NCBI GenBank assembly: GCA_003129525.1
Contig: CP029329.1
Span: 2,461,501 to 2,525,500, forward strand
Reading direction: 5' to 3'
DNA from: Clostridium beijerinckii
GTDB lineage: Bacteria; Bacillota; Clostridia; Clostridiales; Clostridiaceae
DNA: 64,000 nt
The notes under the pieces were generated by a model. It ran no database searches, was not told where the DNA came from, and saw only the letters and a list, made by a program, of their open reading frames with translations. The position numbers and the translations under genes were made by a program. This document shows, one piece after another, positions 41,803 through 50,546 of this stretch (its first letter is position 1; every line of letters starts with the position of its first letter).

Positions 41803-43542
41803 ATGATAAAAAAATTACTAAGTTATGTAGGAGAGTTTAAAAAAGACACAATTTTAACTCCAGTATGTGTTGCTTTAGAAGTAGTAATGGAGACAATTAT
41901 TCCACTATTGATGGCATGGATAATTGATAATGGAATAGGTAAAGGAAATATAAAATACGTAATTATTGTTGGAGGCATAATGTTAATCTTAGCATTTTTA
42001 TCTCTTACCTTTGGAGCACTTGGAGGTAAATATGGAGCTAAGGCATCTACAGGTTTTGCTAGGAATTTAAGAAGAGGAATGTATTATAACATACAAAATT
42101 TTTCTTTTTCGAATATAGATAAATATTCTACAGCAGGGCTTATAACAAGGCTTACTACAGATGTAACAAATGTTCAAAATGCCTTCGCAATGATAACAAG
42201 AATGTTTGTTAGATCTCCGCTTGTGCTTATATCTGCAACAGCAATGTGCTTTTACATAAATGCAAAATTATCTTTAATATTTTTAGCTGCAATTATCTTT
42301 CTAGGAATTATATTGTATTTTATAATGACTACAGCACATCCATATTTTATGGAAGTATTTAAGAAATATGATGATTTAAATAGTGACGTACAGGAAAATT
42401 TAACTGCAATTCGTACTGTAAAGGCTTATGTAAGGGAAGAACACGAAATAAACAAATTTAATAGAGCTTCTGAAGTTTTATATAAATTATTTATAAAAGC
42501 TGAAAAATTAATTATAATTAATAGTCCTGCAATGCAATTCACAGTTTATAGTTGTATTTTACTTTTATCTTGGCTTGGAGCAAAGATGATAGTCTCAAAT
42601 TCTATGACAACTGGGGAGCTAATGAGTTTATTTACTTATACAACTAACATATTAATGAGTCTTATGATGATGTCTATGGCATTTGTAATGGTAATTATGT
42701 CAAGATCATCAGCTGAAAGAATAGTAGAAGTTTTAAATGAAAAAAGTGATTTAACAAATTGTGAAAATCCAATTTATGAAGTAAAAGATGGATCTATTAC
42801 ATTTAATGATGTTCATTTTTCATATAGCAAAAACTTGGACAATTCAGTTTTAGAAGATATAAACATAAAAATTAATTCTGGTGAAACTATAGGTATTATT
42901 GGAGGAACAGGTAGTGCTAAATCTTCTTTAGTTCAACTTATATCAAGACTATATGATACTACAAAAGGAAGTGTTAAAGTTTCTGGAATTGATGTTAGAA
43001 ACTACGACATAGAAACACTTAGAGATGAAGTTTCAATGGTACTACAAAAGAACGTATTATTTTCTGGAACAATAAAAGAAAATTTAAGATGGGGAAATAA
43101 GGATGCCACAGATGAAGAGTTGATTACTGCATGTAGACAAGCTCAAGCAGAGGAATTCATAGAAAATTTACCACATAAATATGATACTTACATTGAACAA
43201 GGTGGAACAAATGTATCTGGAGGACAAAAACAAAGATTATGTATTGCAAGAGCGCTTCTTAAAAAACCTAAAATATTAATTTTAGATGATTCTACAAGCG
43301 CAGTAGATACAAAAACTGATGCCCTTATTAGAAAGGCATTTAAGGAAACAATACCAGATACTACAAAGATTATAATTGCACAACGTATTTCATCTGTAGA
43401 AGAAGCAGATAGAATTATTGTATTAAATGATGGAAAAATAGATGGCTTTGGAACTCACGAAGAGTTACTAAAAACAAATGAAATATATGGTGAAGTTTAT
43501 GAATCTCAAGTGAAAGGAGCTGATAATAATGAGTCAAAATAA
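41803..43542 (+). CDS. ABC exporter half-transporter, degenerate-site subunit
   Basis: 579 residues: six-helix exporter membrane domain (about 1-310) then a nucleotide-binding domain. Walker A reads GGTGSAKSS (a G-to-A variant), the signature is VSGGQKQR, and Walker B is ILILDDSTSAVD, where the catalytic Glu is replaced by Asp. That change marks the non-catalytic partner in heterodimeric multidrug exporters such as BmrC/BmrD and TM287/288. The gene overlaps its partner by 14 nt, consistent with translational coupling. Controlled by the adjacent MarR protein. Confidence 0.93.
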   Translation: MIKKLLSYVGEFKKDTILTPVCVALEVVMETIIPLLMAWIIDNGIGKGNIKYVIIVGGIMLILAFLSLTFGALGGKYGAKASTGFARNLRRGMYYNIQNFSFSNIDKYSTAGLITRLTTDVTNVQNAFAMITRMFVRSPLVLISATAMCFYINAKLSLIFLAAIIFLGIILYFIMTTAHPYFMEVFKKYDDLNSDVQENLTAIRTVKAYVREEHEINKFNRASEVLYKLFIKAEKLIIINSPAMQFTVYSCILLLSWLGAKMIVSNSMTTGELMSLFTYTTNILMSLMMMSMAFVMVIMSRSSAERIVEVLNEKSDLTNCENPIYEVKDGSITFNDVHFSYSKNLDNSVLEDINIKINSGETIGIIGGTGSAKSSLVQLISRLYDTTKGSVKVSGIDVRNYDIETLRDEVSMVLQKNVLFSGTIKENLRWGNKDATDEELITACRQAQAEEFIENLPHKYDTYIEQGGTNVSGGQKQRLCIARALLKKPKILILDDSTSAVDTKTDALIRKAFKETIPDTTKIIIAQRISSVEEADRIIVLNDGKIDGFGTHEELLKTNEIYGEVYESQVKGADNNESK

Positions 43543-45457
43543 TAAGGTTAGAGTGGTAAAAGGTCCAGGCTCTGGACCAAGAGGCCATGCAAAAGTTAGT
43601 AAGGATTCATTAAAAATCTTAAAAAGGTTACTTTCTTATATATTTAAAGAATATAAGTTTCTATTCTTTATTGTATTTGTAACTATTATTATAAGTTCTC
43701 TTGCCAATGTTATTGGTACATTGTTTTTAAGAAATTTAATTGATGATTATGTAGTTCCACTTATGAATAAATCTGGAGCTGACTTTGGACCATTACTTAA
43801 AATGATAATTACAATGGCAGTAATTTATTATGTTGGAGTTCTATCAACATATGCATATAGCCGTATTATGGTTACAATTTCTCAAGGATCTTTAAAAAGA
43901 ATAAGAGACGATATGTTTTCTCATATGGAAACTTTGCCTATTAAATTTTTTGATACCCATTCCCATGGAGATTTGATGAGCCTTTATACAAATGATACAG
44001 ATACATTAAGACAAATGATAAGTCAAGGTATACCACAATTAATATCTGCAATTATTACTGTAGTCAGTATCTTTGCATCTATGATTTATTTAAGTTTACC
44101 ACTGGCAGGAATTGAAGTTTTAATAATAATTTTAATGTTTCAAGTTACTAAATTTATTGGAGGCAAAAGTGGAAAATACTTTGGACTTCAACAAAAAGAT
44201 TTAGGTGCTTTAAATGGATATATTGAAGAAATGATGGACGGACAAAAGGTTGTTAAAGTCTTTTGCCATGAAGAAGAAGCAAAAAGTAATTTTGATAAAA
44301 TAAATGATAAACTTTTTGATAGTGCAAATGAAGCAAATAAGTATGCTAATATCTTAATGCCTATTATGGGTAACATTGGTTATATAAATTATGTGGCAGT
44401 TGCAATAGTTGGAGCAATTCTTGCAATTAGCGGTTTTGGCGCCTTTACTCTTGGTGCACTTGTATCATTCTTGCAATTAACAAGAAGTTTCAGCCAAACA
44501 GTAAACCAAATGTCTCAACAATTTAACTTTGTAATTATGGCCTTAGCTGGAGCAGAACGTATCTTTAAGTTACTTGACGAAAATAAGGAAATGGATGAGG
44601 GATATGTAACTTTAGTTAATGCAACAGAAGATGAAAAAGGAGAATTAACTGAATCTAAAAAACGTACTGGAGTTTGGGCATGGAAACATCCTCATGAAGA
44701 TGGTACAGTTACTCATACTAAGCTTCGTGGTGAAGTAGTATTTGATGATGTTGATTTTGGTTATAATGATGAAAAAATCATATTGCATAACATAAAGCTT
44801 TATGCAGAGCCAGGACAAAAAATAGCCTTTGTAGGATCTACAGGTGCAGGAAAGACAACTATTACAAACTTAATCAACCGTTTCTATGATATTCAAGATG
44901 GTAAAATACGATATGATGATATTAACATTAATAAAATCAAAAAAGATGATTTAAGAAGCTCCCTTGGAATAGTACTTCAAGATGCACATCTATTCACAGG
45001 AACAGTTGCAGACAATATTAGATATGGAAAATTAGATGCAACGGATGAAGAAGTAAAAGCAGCTGCAAAACTTGCAAATGCAGACCAGTTTATAAAGCAT
45101 CTGCCAAAGGGATATGATACAATCCTTACAGGTGATGGAGGAAATCTTTCACAAGGTCAAAGGCAACTTTTAACAATAGCTAGAGCAGCAATTGCTGATC
45201 CACCTGTTTTAATACTTGATGAAGCAACCTCTAGTATTGATACAAGAACAGAAAAAATTGTTCAAGATGGTATGGATAAATTAATGAAGGGAAGAACAGT
45301 TTTTGTAATTGCGCATAGACTTTCAACAATTAAGAACTCTGATGTAATTATGGTATTAGATCAAGGTGAAATAATTGAAAGAGGAAATCATGATGCTTTA
45401 ATTAAAGAAAAAGGTAAGTATTATCAATTATATACAGGAGCATTTGAACTATCATAA
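43529..45457 (+). CDS. ABC exporter half-transporter, catalytic subunit
   Basis: 642 residues. A charged N-terminal extension (about 1-35, GPGSGPRGHAKVS) precedes six membrane helices. The nucleotide-binding domain has Walker A GSTGAGKTT, Walker B VLILDEATSSID with the catalytic Glu present, and a changed signature LSQGQRQL instead of LSGGQ. It contains a long insert before the NBD (about residues 365-400, EDEKGELTESKKRTGVWAW), usual in this subfamily. It pairs with the preceding subunit to form one catalytic and one degenerate ATP site. Confidence 0.93.
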   Translation: MSQNNKVRVVKGPGSGPRGHAKVSKDSLKILKRLLSYIFKEYKFLFFIVFVTIIISSLANVIGTLFLRNLIDDYVVPLMNKSGADFGPLLKMIITMAVIYYVGVLSTYAYSRIMVTISQGSLKRIRDDMFSHMETLPIKFFDTHSHGDLMSLYTNDTDTLRQMISQGIPQLISAIITVVSIFASMIYLSLPLAGIEVLIIILMFQVTKFIGGKSGKYFGLQQKDLGALNGYIEEMMDGQKVVKVFCHEEEAKSNFDKINDKLFDSANEANKYANILMPIMGNIGYINYVAVAIVGAILAISGFGAFTLGALVSFLQLTRSFSQTVNQMSQQFNFVIMALAGAERIFKLLDENKEMDEGYVTLVNATEDEKGELTESKKRTGVWAWKHPHEDGTVTHTKLRGEVVFDDVDFGYNDEKIILHNIKLYAEPGQKIAFVGSTGAGKTTITNLINRFYDIQDGKIRYDDININKIKKDDLRSSLGIVLQDAHLFTGTVADNIRYGKLDATDEEVKAAAKLANADQFIKHLPKGYDTILTGDGGNLSQGQRQLLTIARAAIADPPVLILDEATSSIDTRTEKIVQDGMDKLMKGRTVFVIAHRLSTIKNSDVIMVLDQGEIIERGNHDALIKEKGKYYQLYTGAFELS

Positions 45458-45494
45458 AACTATATCTTATTCAAGCAATTGGAATAAAATATAT

Positions 45495-45540
45495 CAAAAG
45501 TATGAAGAAATAAAGAAACTTTTTTAATTTATAAATAATA
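45495..45540 (+). pseudogene. Duplicated 3' end of a LytTR response-regulator gene
   Basis: The codons read QKYEEIKKLF-stop, against EKYEEIKKMFSL-stop at 41060-41098, and the likeness runs on into non-coding TTATAAATAATA after the stop. About 38 of 45 bases agree with one indel. It brackets the marR-ABC exporter cassette. Confidence 0.65.
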
Positions 45541-45580
45541 GGAAGGCAAATAAATATTGTTTGCTTTCCTATTATTATTT
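45537..45580. terminator. Bidirectional terminator between exporter and fliB
   Basis: AATAGGAAGGCAAA / TTTGCTTTCCTATT stem (45537-45550, 45560-45573), one G-U pair, T-run after and A-rich before. Confidence 0.8.
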
Positions 45581-45624
45581 TTTATGGATATTTAAATATA
45601 TATTATTTAATATACTGCCTATTT

Positions 45625-46785
45625 CTAACTCATTATTAAAACAAGTAGTTCTTTTAAATCAAATAGTTTGTTGGTATTAAACATTTCCTCAAGATCATAA
45701 AGGGTTTTTTCTGAATTTTCTATTTCTCTAGAATACATATGCATTATGTCTATCTGATCATTTATATCAAAACTATATTTATTATCAATCCATCTTACTA
45801 CATCTAATTCTTTAATAATAAGATAACTCATGACAGCTAATGTAACTTTAGAATATAATTCTTCATCAAAAATGGATTTCATAAAATATTGGAATATAAA
45901 ATATACCATTAAATTTTCATATTCATAGGTTTTATTTTTATAATATTCATTAAAATCATCATATTGTTTTTGATAAAAAGCAATATCATCTGTTTTGTGA
46001 AAACAGTTAATAGCATGTTCTATTATTTTTGGCCAGTTATCATTAATAGGATTAAGGTTTTTATAAATATTCATGTATTTAAGCATATTATCATACTTAT
46101 GATTTTGTTTGATTTCACATTGATCCACTATATTAAGTAGATCTTTTTGATAATATTCCTGAGAATATTTATTTCTTATATCAGCAATTTGGGATAAGTT
46201 ATTTTTATTTATTTTTTCTTGAATATCATGAGCAAAATTAACAAGTAGTACAATTCTATGATTTAAACTTATAGAACGATTTTGTACTATATCCAATGCT
46301 ATTTTCCTAGATGATATTATATGTGTAAAAAGATCAAAATTTATATCATCATAGGTACATACCATTTCATCATCTTCTGAAACTTCAAAAGTTACTGGTT
46401 TAGAATCTAGGAGAATTAATCTTGCAGCCTCAGGACAGGATAAAGATATTCCTATTTCACGTAAACTACCATATTCCTCTTCGAACCTGGGGTATGTCTT
46501 GCATGTATAGCAAAGACAATCTTCTCCAAGTTCAGTATAGATATCACAAAGGTTAGTTTTATTTAAAAATGGACAATTATCATTTTGTAATACAAAACCA
46601 GGTTCACCATCTTCATATAATGTTAAGTTAGATTTTAATCTTTCACCAAATTCACCTGATACATTTTTATAATGTGCATGTGTTTCCTCATCAATTACGA
46701 TTTCCCACCCAGCACAACAGGTATCAGTGCATTTTGAACCTACACACTTAAAATCTTTATAGTAATGGGGTGCAGTTGTTTTCAT
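45625..46785 (-). CDS. fliB: FliB-type flagellin lysine-N-methylase
   Basis: 386 residues. The Cys-rich N-terminal region is diagnostic: FKCVGSKCTDTCCAGWEI, NCPFLNKTNLCDIY, EDCLCYTCKTYPR and SLSCPEAA, which likely bind an iron-sulfur cluster. FliB methylates surface lysines of flagellin in Salmonella, and homologues are widespread in clostridia. No flagellar gene is near, so the target protein here is not shown by context. It is single-gene, convergent with the ABC exporter. Confidence 0.9.
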   Translation of the reverse strand: MKTTAPHYYKDFKCVGSKCTDTCCAGWEIVIDEETHAHYKNVSGEFGERLKSNLTLYEDGEPGFVLQNDNCPFLNKTNLCDIYTELGEDCLCYTCKTYPRFEEEYGSLREIGISLSCPEAARLILLDSKPVTFEVSEDDEMVCTYDDINFDLFTHIISSRKIALDIVQNRSISLNHRIVLLVNFAHDIQEKINKNNLSQIADIRNKYSQEYYQKDLLNIVDQCEIKQNHKYDNMLKYMNIYKNLNPINDNWPKIIEHAINCFHKTDDIAFYQKQYDDFNEYYKNKTYEYENLMVYFIFQYFMKSIFDEELYSKVTLAVMSYLIIKELDVVRWIDNKYSFDINDQIDIMHMYSREIENSEKTLYDLEEMFNTNKLFDLKELLVLIMS

Positions 46786-46885
46786 GTAAATTACCTCTTA
46801 TGTTTATTTATTTTTTAATTAAATTCAAATTATAATATACCACTTATTTGAGCATTTGGAAAAGTATTTTGGTGATAATTACATA

Positions 46886-47236
46886 TTAAAGAGCATCTTT
46901 TCCTTCTAATCCATTACTTATGCGTATAACATTAGCTACATCATAAATAAATATTTTACCATCACCAATTTTACCTGTATATAACACTTTCTTTATAGTG
47001 TCTATAATTGTGTCTAAAGGTATATTACAAGTTACAATTTCTACTTTTACCTTTTGCAATAACTTAACATTTACAGCTGTTCCGCGGTGATATTCTGTGT
47101 GGCCCTTCTGCATTCCGTAACCTAGAACATTAGAAACAGTCATACCTGTAATTCCAATGTTATCTAATTCATCTATTAAATTTTCAAGTTTTCCTTGAGG
47201 TGCTATAACATCAATTTTAGTTATCTTATCATTCAT
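46886..47236 (-). CDS. PII-family signal protein with altered T-loop
   Basis: 116 residues of the GlnB/GlnK family. VLGYGMQKGHTEYHRG is the T-loop; the Tyr that is uridylylated in proteobacterial PII (the residue before RG) is His50 here, with a Tyr one place earlier. KIGDGKIFIYDVANVIRISNG is the C-terminal nucleotide-binding signature. PII proteins bind ATP/ADP and 2-oxoglutarate and control nitrogen uptake or metabolism. No amtB, glnA or nif gene is adjacent. The changed Tyr implies regulation by ligand binding rather than uridylylation. Confidence 0.9.
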   Translation of the reverse strand: MNDKITKIDVIAPQGKLENLIDELDNIGITGMTVSNVLGYGMQKGHTEYHRGTAVNVKLLQKVKVEIVTCNIPLDTIIDTIKKVLYTGKIGDGKIFIYDVANVIRISNGLEGKDAL

Positions 47237-47434
47237 AAATTTTCAGCACTCCTTTTTTGGTCATAATTATACCATATAATGATAGTTTTAAAAACAGTGA
47301 CTAGCTATTTTAAATAATTGCCTCTAATAAATTCATCACCTATAATCAAGGAAGCTTTCAAATGATTTACTTTATATTAATAAAATTAGATTTGTTTTAT
47401 AACTTAAACTCAGAGTATAATAAAAAAGAAAACA

Positions 47435-47464
47435 AAACCAGGGTTTATTCTTAAACCCTGGTTT
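47435..47464 (-). terminator. Strong terminator on the minus strand
   Basis: Perfect 13-bp stem (47435-47447, 47452-47464), TTCT loop; the T-run is on the minus strand. It lies 37 nt after the stop of the 15-codon ORF at 47501-47548, which gives that micro-ORF a complete transcription unit. Confidence 0.8.
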
Positions 47465-47500
47465 CATTTAGAAATAAGTGTACTTATTGGGACTTTAAAA

Positions 47501-47548
47501 TCATTTTCGGACTAATCCTAAAATATTATTTTCAAAATCTAATTCCAT
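47501..47548 (-). CDS. Putative 15-residue peptide gene
   Basis: MELDFENNILGLVRK, preceded by an excellent ribosome site (AGAGGTGA, 5 nt before the ATG) and followed by a strong dedicated terminator. There is no larger frame in this roughly 400-nt gap. The peptide is amphipathic with an acidic start and basic end. It could be a signalling peptide, a leader peptide or a small toxin; no export signal is present. Reality rests on the ribosome site and terminator only. Confidence 0.5.
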   Translation of the reverse strand: MELDFENNILGLVRK

Positions 47549-47645
47549 CAGAATCACCTCTTTCTGATATTAGTGTGTGCAGTATTAAATTTAATATACA
47601 TGTTATTTTGTGAGGATCTATTGGTCTATTAAGTATACATAACTT

Positions 47646-47674
47646 TTGACTGTGCAGTAGTAATATATTATAAT
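47646..47674 (+). promoter_or_regulatory. Consensus promoter for the 47708 gene
   Basis: TTGACT (47646-47651), 17-bp spacer, TATAAT (47669-47674), about 34 nt before the ATG. Confidence 0.75.
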
Positions 47675-47707
47675 ATTGTATATTACTTATTAAAGGAGAC
47701 GGAAAAT

Positions 47708-48322
47708 ATGTTTTTATTTGGTAGGAATAAGTTGAAGATAAGAAGCGAAGAAGATGAAGATAGAATTAGGACATTTGTAGAATATTATGGAATAAAACAA
47801 AAAGATACTTTTAAAGTAAAGGTTTTAAATGAGTTGATTGGGGATAATTTATGTCTAGGAGTTTTAGATTCTAAACTATTATCTTTCGGAACTAAAGAAG
47901 AATCTCAAATTTCATTTAATGAAATAATAGAACACTTAAATCTTACCAGAGTAGCATATAAAAAAATTGAGATAAAGAAAATACCGGAGGTGTCTGTCTG
48001 CGGAGTAACCATTAAAAAAGGGGCTAAGAAAACCGATAAAGATTACATAGTTGGATTTGTTGCAAATAAAGATAATTTTAATAGGATAAATGAGCATGTA
48101 AATAAATTAAATTTATATTATTTCATAGATAAAACTGGTCTTGATGAAGAAGCTTTGCTTCAAAAGTTAATGGAAAATTATGAAGATGTAGATGAAATGG
48201 GTAAAGACTTTTACTGCCAAATTTTTAATAATAATTTTAGTGGACAATTTCTTGTTTCATCAGGAATGGAACAAGCCGCAGAAATTAAAGAAATAGTTAA
48301 CAAATGCTATTCTGACTTATAG
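47708..48322 (+). CDS. Conserved-looking cytoplasmic protein, unknown function
   Basis: 204 residues, no signal or membrane segment. Mixed alpha/beta composition with charged N-terminus (FGRNKLKIRSEEDEDRIRTF). KKIPEVSVCGVTIKKGAKKTDKDYIVGF and a helical C-terminus (MEQAAEIKEIVNKCYSDL; about the last 18 residues) are its most regular parts. I do not recognise a family. It has an AAAGGAGA ribosome site, its own promoter and its own terminator. Confidence 0.75.
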   Translation: MFLFGRNKLKIRSEEDEDRIRTFVEYYGIKQKDTFKVKVLNELIGDNLCLGVLDSKLLSFGTKEESQISFNEIIEHLNLTRVAYKKIEIKKIPEVSVCGVTIKKGAKKTDKDYIVGFVANKDNFNRINEHVNKLNLYYFIDKTGLDEEALLQKLMENYEDVDEMGKDFYCQIFNNNFSGQFLVSSGMEQAAEIKEIVNKCYSDL

Positions 48323-48448
48323 TTATTTATACTTAATTTGAACTTTTTAAGTTATCTTAAAGAGTTTGAGATTGAACATTGCTATTAAGAGCGTATTATG
48401 AGATATGGTAATGAGAAAAAAGGCGTAAAAATTTGGATTTTAAAGATA

Positions 48449-48485
48449 AAATGTAACCAAGTGAATTTTCACTTGGTTACATTTT
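48449..48485. terminator. Perfect bidirectional terminator
   Basis: 16-bp stem (48449-48464, 48469-48484), ATTT loop. It ends both the plus-strand gene at 48322 and the minus-strand small gene whose stop is at 48487. Confidence 0.85.
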
Positions 48486-48486
48486 G

Positions 48487-48651
48487 TTAATTACCAAATC
48501 TATTGAAATGTTGACTTTTAAATCCCTCATTCTTTATAGATTTATGTTTTGCATTAGGATTATGGTTATGCCCTTCTTCAGTTATTGGAGTTTGATAATT
48601 ACATTTTTCCATTCTTGCTATTTTATTATCTGGTTGACTATCTTTTGTCAT
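48487..48651 (-). CDS. 54-residue hydrophilic small protein
   Basis: Starts MTKDSQPDNKIARMEKC and ends KSQHFNRFGN. The ribosome site AGGAGGTG is optimal and a terminator follows the stop immediately. Rich in Asn, Lys and His (GHNHNPNAKHK, a possible weak metal or nucleic-acid binding stretch), one cysteine, no hydrophobic segment. Composition and size recall small spore or storage-type proteins of clostridia, but no family is recognised. Confidence 0.65.
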   Translation of the reverse strand: MTKDSQPDNKIARMEKCNYQTPITEEGHNHNPNAKHKSIKNEGFKSQHFNRFGN

Positions 48652-48952
48652 TAAAACACCTCCTCAGCATAATATTTTCACAGAGTTAGTTTGTACAGTA
48701 CTGTACAAATTATCCGCTTATCTTAAAAAACAATGTAATAATTAAGGAGAGAATATTATTAATATATACTAGGAAATGCAGGAGAATGTTGTATTATAAC
48801 AAGATGATTATATATAGCAACTATAGCTAGTTCATCAGCATATATAATAAGTATAATACTACTTTTTGGTAACATTTCTAATGAGTATAATTTATAATAG
48901 TGGTTAAGATATTACTACAAAACAAAGTAATAATTAAGGGAGGTAGATTCAC

Positions 48953-49108
48953 ATGTCTTTAAATAATAGTGGAACTAATAGGAATTCAGTGTTTAAAAAA
49001 AGAACCGATTTAAACGGGGTAAAAACTGAGGCCACTTCAGAAATTGGTTTTCCTAATAATAAAGATAAAGGCAAAGGAAAAAAAGGTGGAATAGTTGGAA
49101 AAGGATAA
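48953..49108 (+). CDS. 51-residue basic small protein
   Basis: Starts MSLNNSGTNRNSVFKKR and ends in a Lys/Gly-rich tail (DKGKGKKGGIVGKG). A GGGAGG site lies about 9 nt upstream, and a perfect hairpin terminator (49204) follows after about 95 nt. No hydrophobic segment. It is divergent from the 54-residue gene. It may be a small spore or nucleic-acid-binding protein; function unknown. The 300-nt gap upstream (48652-48952) holds only a decayed hydrophobic reading frame (about 48818-48900). Confidence 0.65.
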   Translation: MSLNNSGTNRNSVFKKRTDLNGVKTEATSEIGFPNNKDKGKGKKGGIVGKG

Positions 49109-49203
49109 AACTCCTTCACATTCAGAACAGGAAAGTTAAACCTATAGTGCCAATGATACTACATTAGGACTATGCTGCAGCATAACATATTGGGAGTACT
49201 TGT

Positions 49204-49234
49204 AAAAAGATAGTCATATGACTATCTTTTTTTA
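49204..49234. terminator. Perfect terminator hairpin
   Basis: 28-bp perfect palindrome AAAAAGATAGTCAT followed by its complement, then a T-run. Confidence 0.8.
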
Positions 49235-49305
49235 TTATATAAGAATATGTTCTCACAATTTAGTAAACAAATAAACTATAAGTTTTTATAAAAAGAGGTG
49301 TTCTT

Positions 49306-50007
49306 GTGATTAAAGCTATTAGAAATCCCGATATTTATCATGGAGATAATAAAAAAACAAATTTCTTTGAAGGTTGGTATTTTAAGATTGTGCAGCCACA
49401 TACAGGTCATACATACTGCTTTATGCAATGCTATAGTCAAGTTTGCGCTGTTGATGGTATAGCACGAGGAAAACTTGATATTAATGGCGAAAGCGTTGAT
49501 TTTACTGGAGGAAGGCTATATATTGAAAAGAATTGGGGTAAATCATTTCCGTATTCTTACATTTGGGTACAGGGAAATTCTTTTGAAGAAGGGGATGGGT
49601 CAGTTACATGCTCTATAGGGAATATTCCACTTCCATTTCAATTTGGGAGCTTTATTGGCTTTTTGATAGGAATATATGCAAAAGGTAAATTTTATAAGTT
49701 TACGAGCATAAACAAAAGTACTCTATCAATTAACTGCGAAAATGAAAAAATGGTTTTAGAAACTTATAATAAAGATTATTTTCTTAAAATTGAAGCCTTC
49801 TATAAACAAGAAACTTTTATGAATTTATACGCACCTCATGATGGAAATATGATACCTATAGCAAGTGAAACTCTTAATGGAAATTTAAATGTCACGCTTT
49901 ATGATAAGAAAAGAAATTGTATCATTTTTAATGATAACTGTACTTCTGCTGGTATTGAGTTTTCTAAAGATTATATGAATTTAATAAATAGAATCGAAAG
50001 AAAATAA
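49306..50007 (+). CDS. Tocopherol-cyclase-like protein, shortened
   Basis: 233 residues starting at GTG 49306 (AGAGGTG just upstream). FFEGWYFKIVQPHTGHTYCF at the start and YIEKNWGKSFPYSYIWVQGN in the middle are the conserved segments of the tocopherol cyclase (VTE1-like) family, which in bacteria is of unknown role. Family members are usually about 300 residues or more; here MQCYSQV runs almost directly into CAVDGIARGKLDING, so roughly 60-70 residues between the two conserved parts seem to be missing. No tocopherol pathway is expected in this organism. Confidence 0.75.
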   Translation: MIKAIRNPDIYHGDNKKTNFFEGWYFKIVQPHTGHTYCFMQCYSQVCAVDGIARGKLDINGESVDFTGGRLYIEKNWGKSFPYSYIWVQGNSFEEGDGSVTCSIGNIPLPFQFGSFIGFLIGIYAKGKFYKFTSINKSTLSINCENEKMVLETYNKDYFLKIEAFYKQETFMNLYAPHDGNMIPIASETLNGNLNVTLYDKKRNCIIFNDNCTSAGIEFSKDYMNLINRIERK

Positions 50008-50069
50008 TACAAATATTATTTGTTATTGAAGATGAGACAAGACAATTAATAAAGAAAATATAAATAAAG

Positions 50070-50112
50070 AAAGAGTAACATACATATGGGGAATATGAAT
50101 GTTACTCTTTAT
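50070..50112 (+). terminator. Terminator after the tocopherol-cyclase-like gene
   Basis: AAAGAGTAAC / GTTACTCTTT arms with partly paired loop, followed by T-rich sequence. Confidence 0.6.
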
Positions 50113-50546
50113 CTATTATATAGGGGGTAAATTTTCATGAAAAACTTTTATCAACGTTATAAATTTATTATAGCTTGTTATTATGTCAGAATCGTGACAA
50201 ATTTAAATTATAAAATGTAGATTTGATATGGAAATAAAAATTATATTGACAGGAAAAATAATAAAGGATATACTAAATTGGAGGTTTGATTGGGTGCAAT
50301 TTAATTTAGCTAAATGTAAATTTGATATTCGTATATATTTATCTGATGTCTAGCCACTGTAATACTCCCACTTTTTTTAGTGGGAGATAAGTAAGAGTCC
50401 AAATCTTGTATTTGGTTACTCGAACTTATTAAAAATATTAATTGAGATTTTATCTTTAAGAATTTACTAATTTTTTTAAATAATTAGATTGCATAAAATT
50501 TAATTTACAAAAATATCAAGTTGGAATAAAAAGGAGAATATATAGT
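50113..50546. other. Gene-free stretch with a C-rich hairpin
   Basis: No credible ORF. A stable hairpin CTCCCACT / AGTGGGAG (50365-50372, 50379-50386) with a T6 loop is present without a T-run. The remaining sequence is AT-rich leader of the glutathione peroxidase gene. Confidence 0.5.

Noticed and set aside
48800-48900. Small hydrophobic ORF (TIASSSAYIISIILLFGNIS)
   Set aside because: An in-frame TGA precedes it and no start with ribosome site is present; at best a relic.
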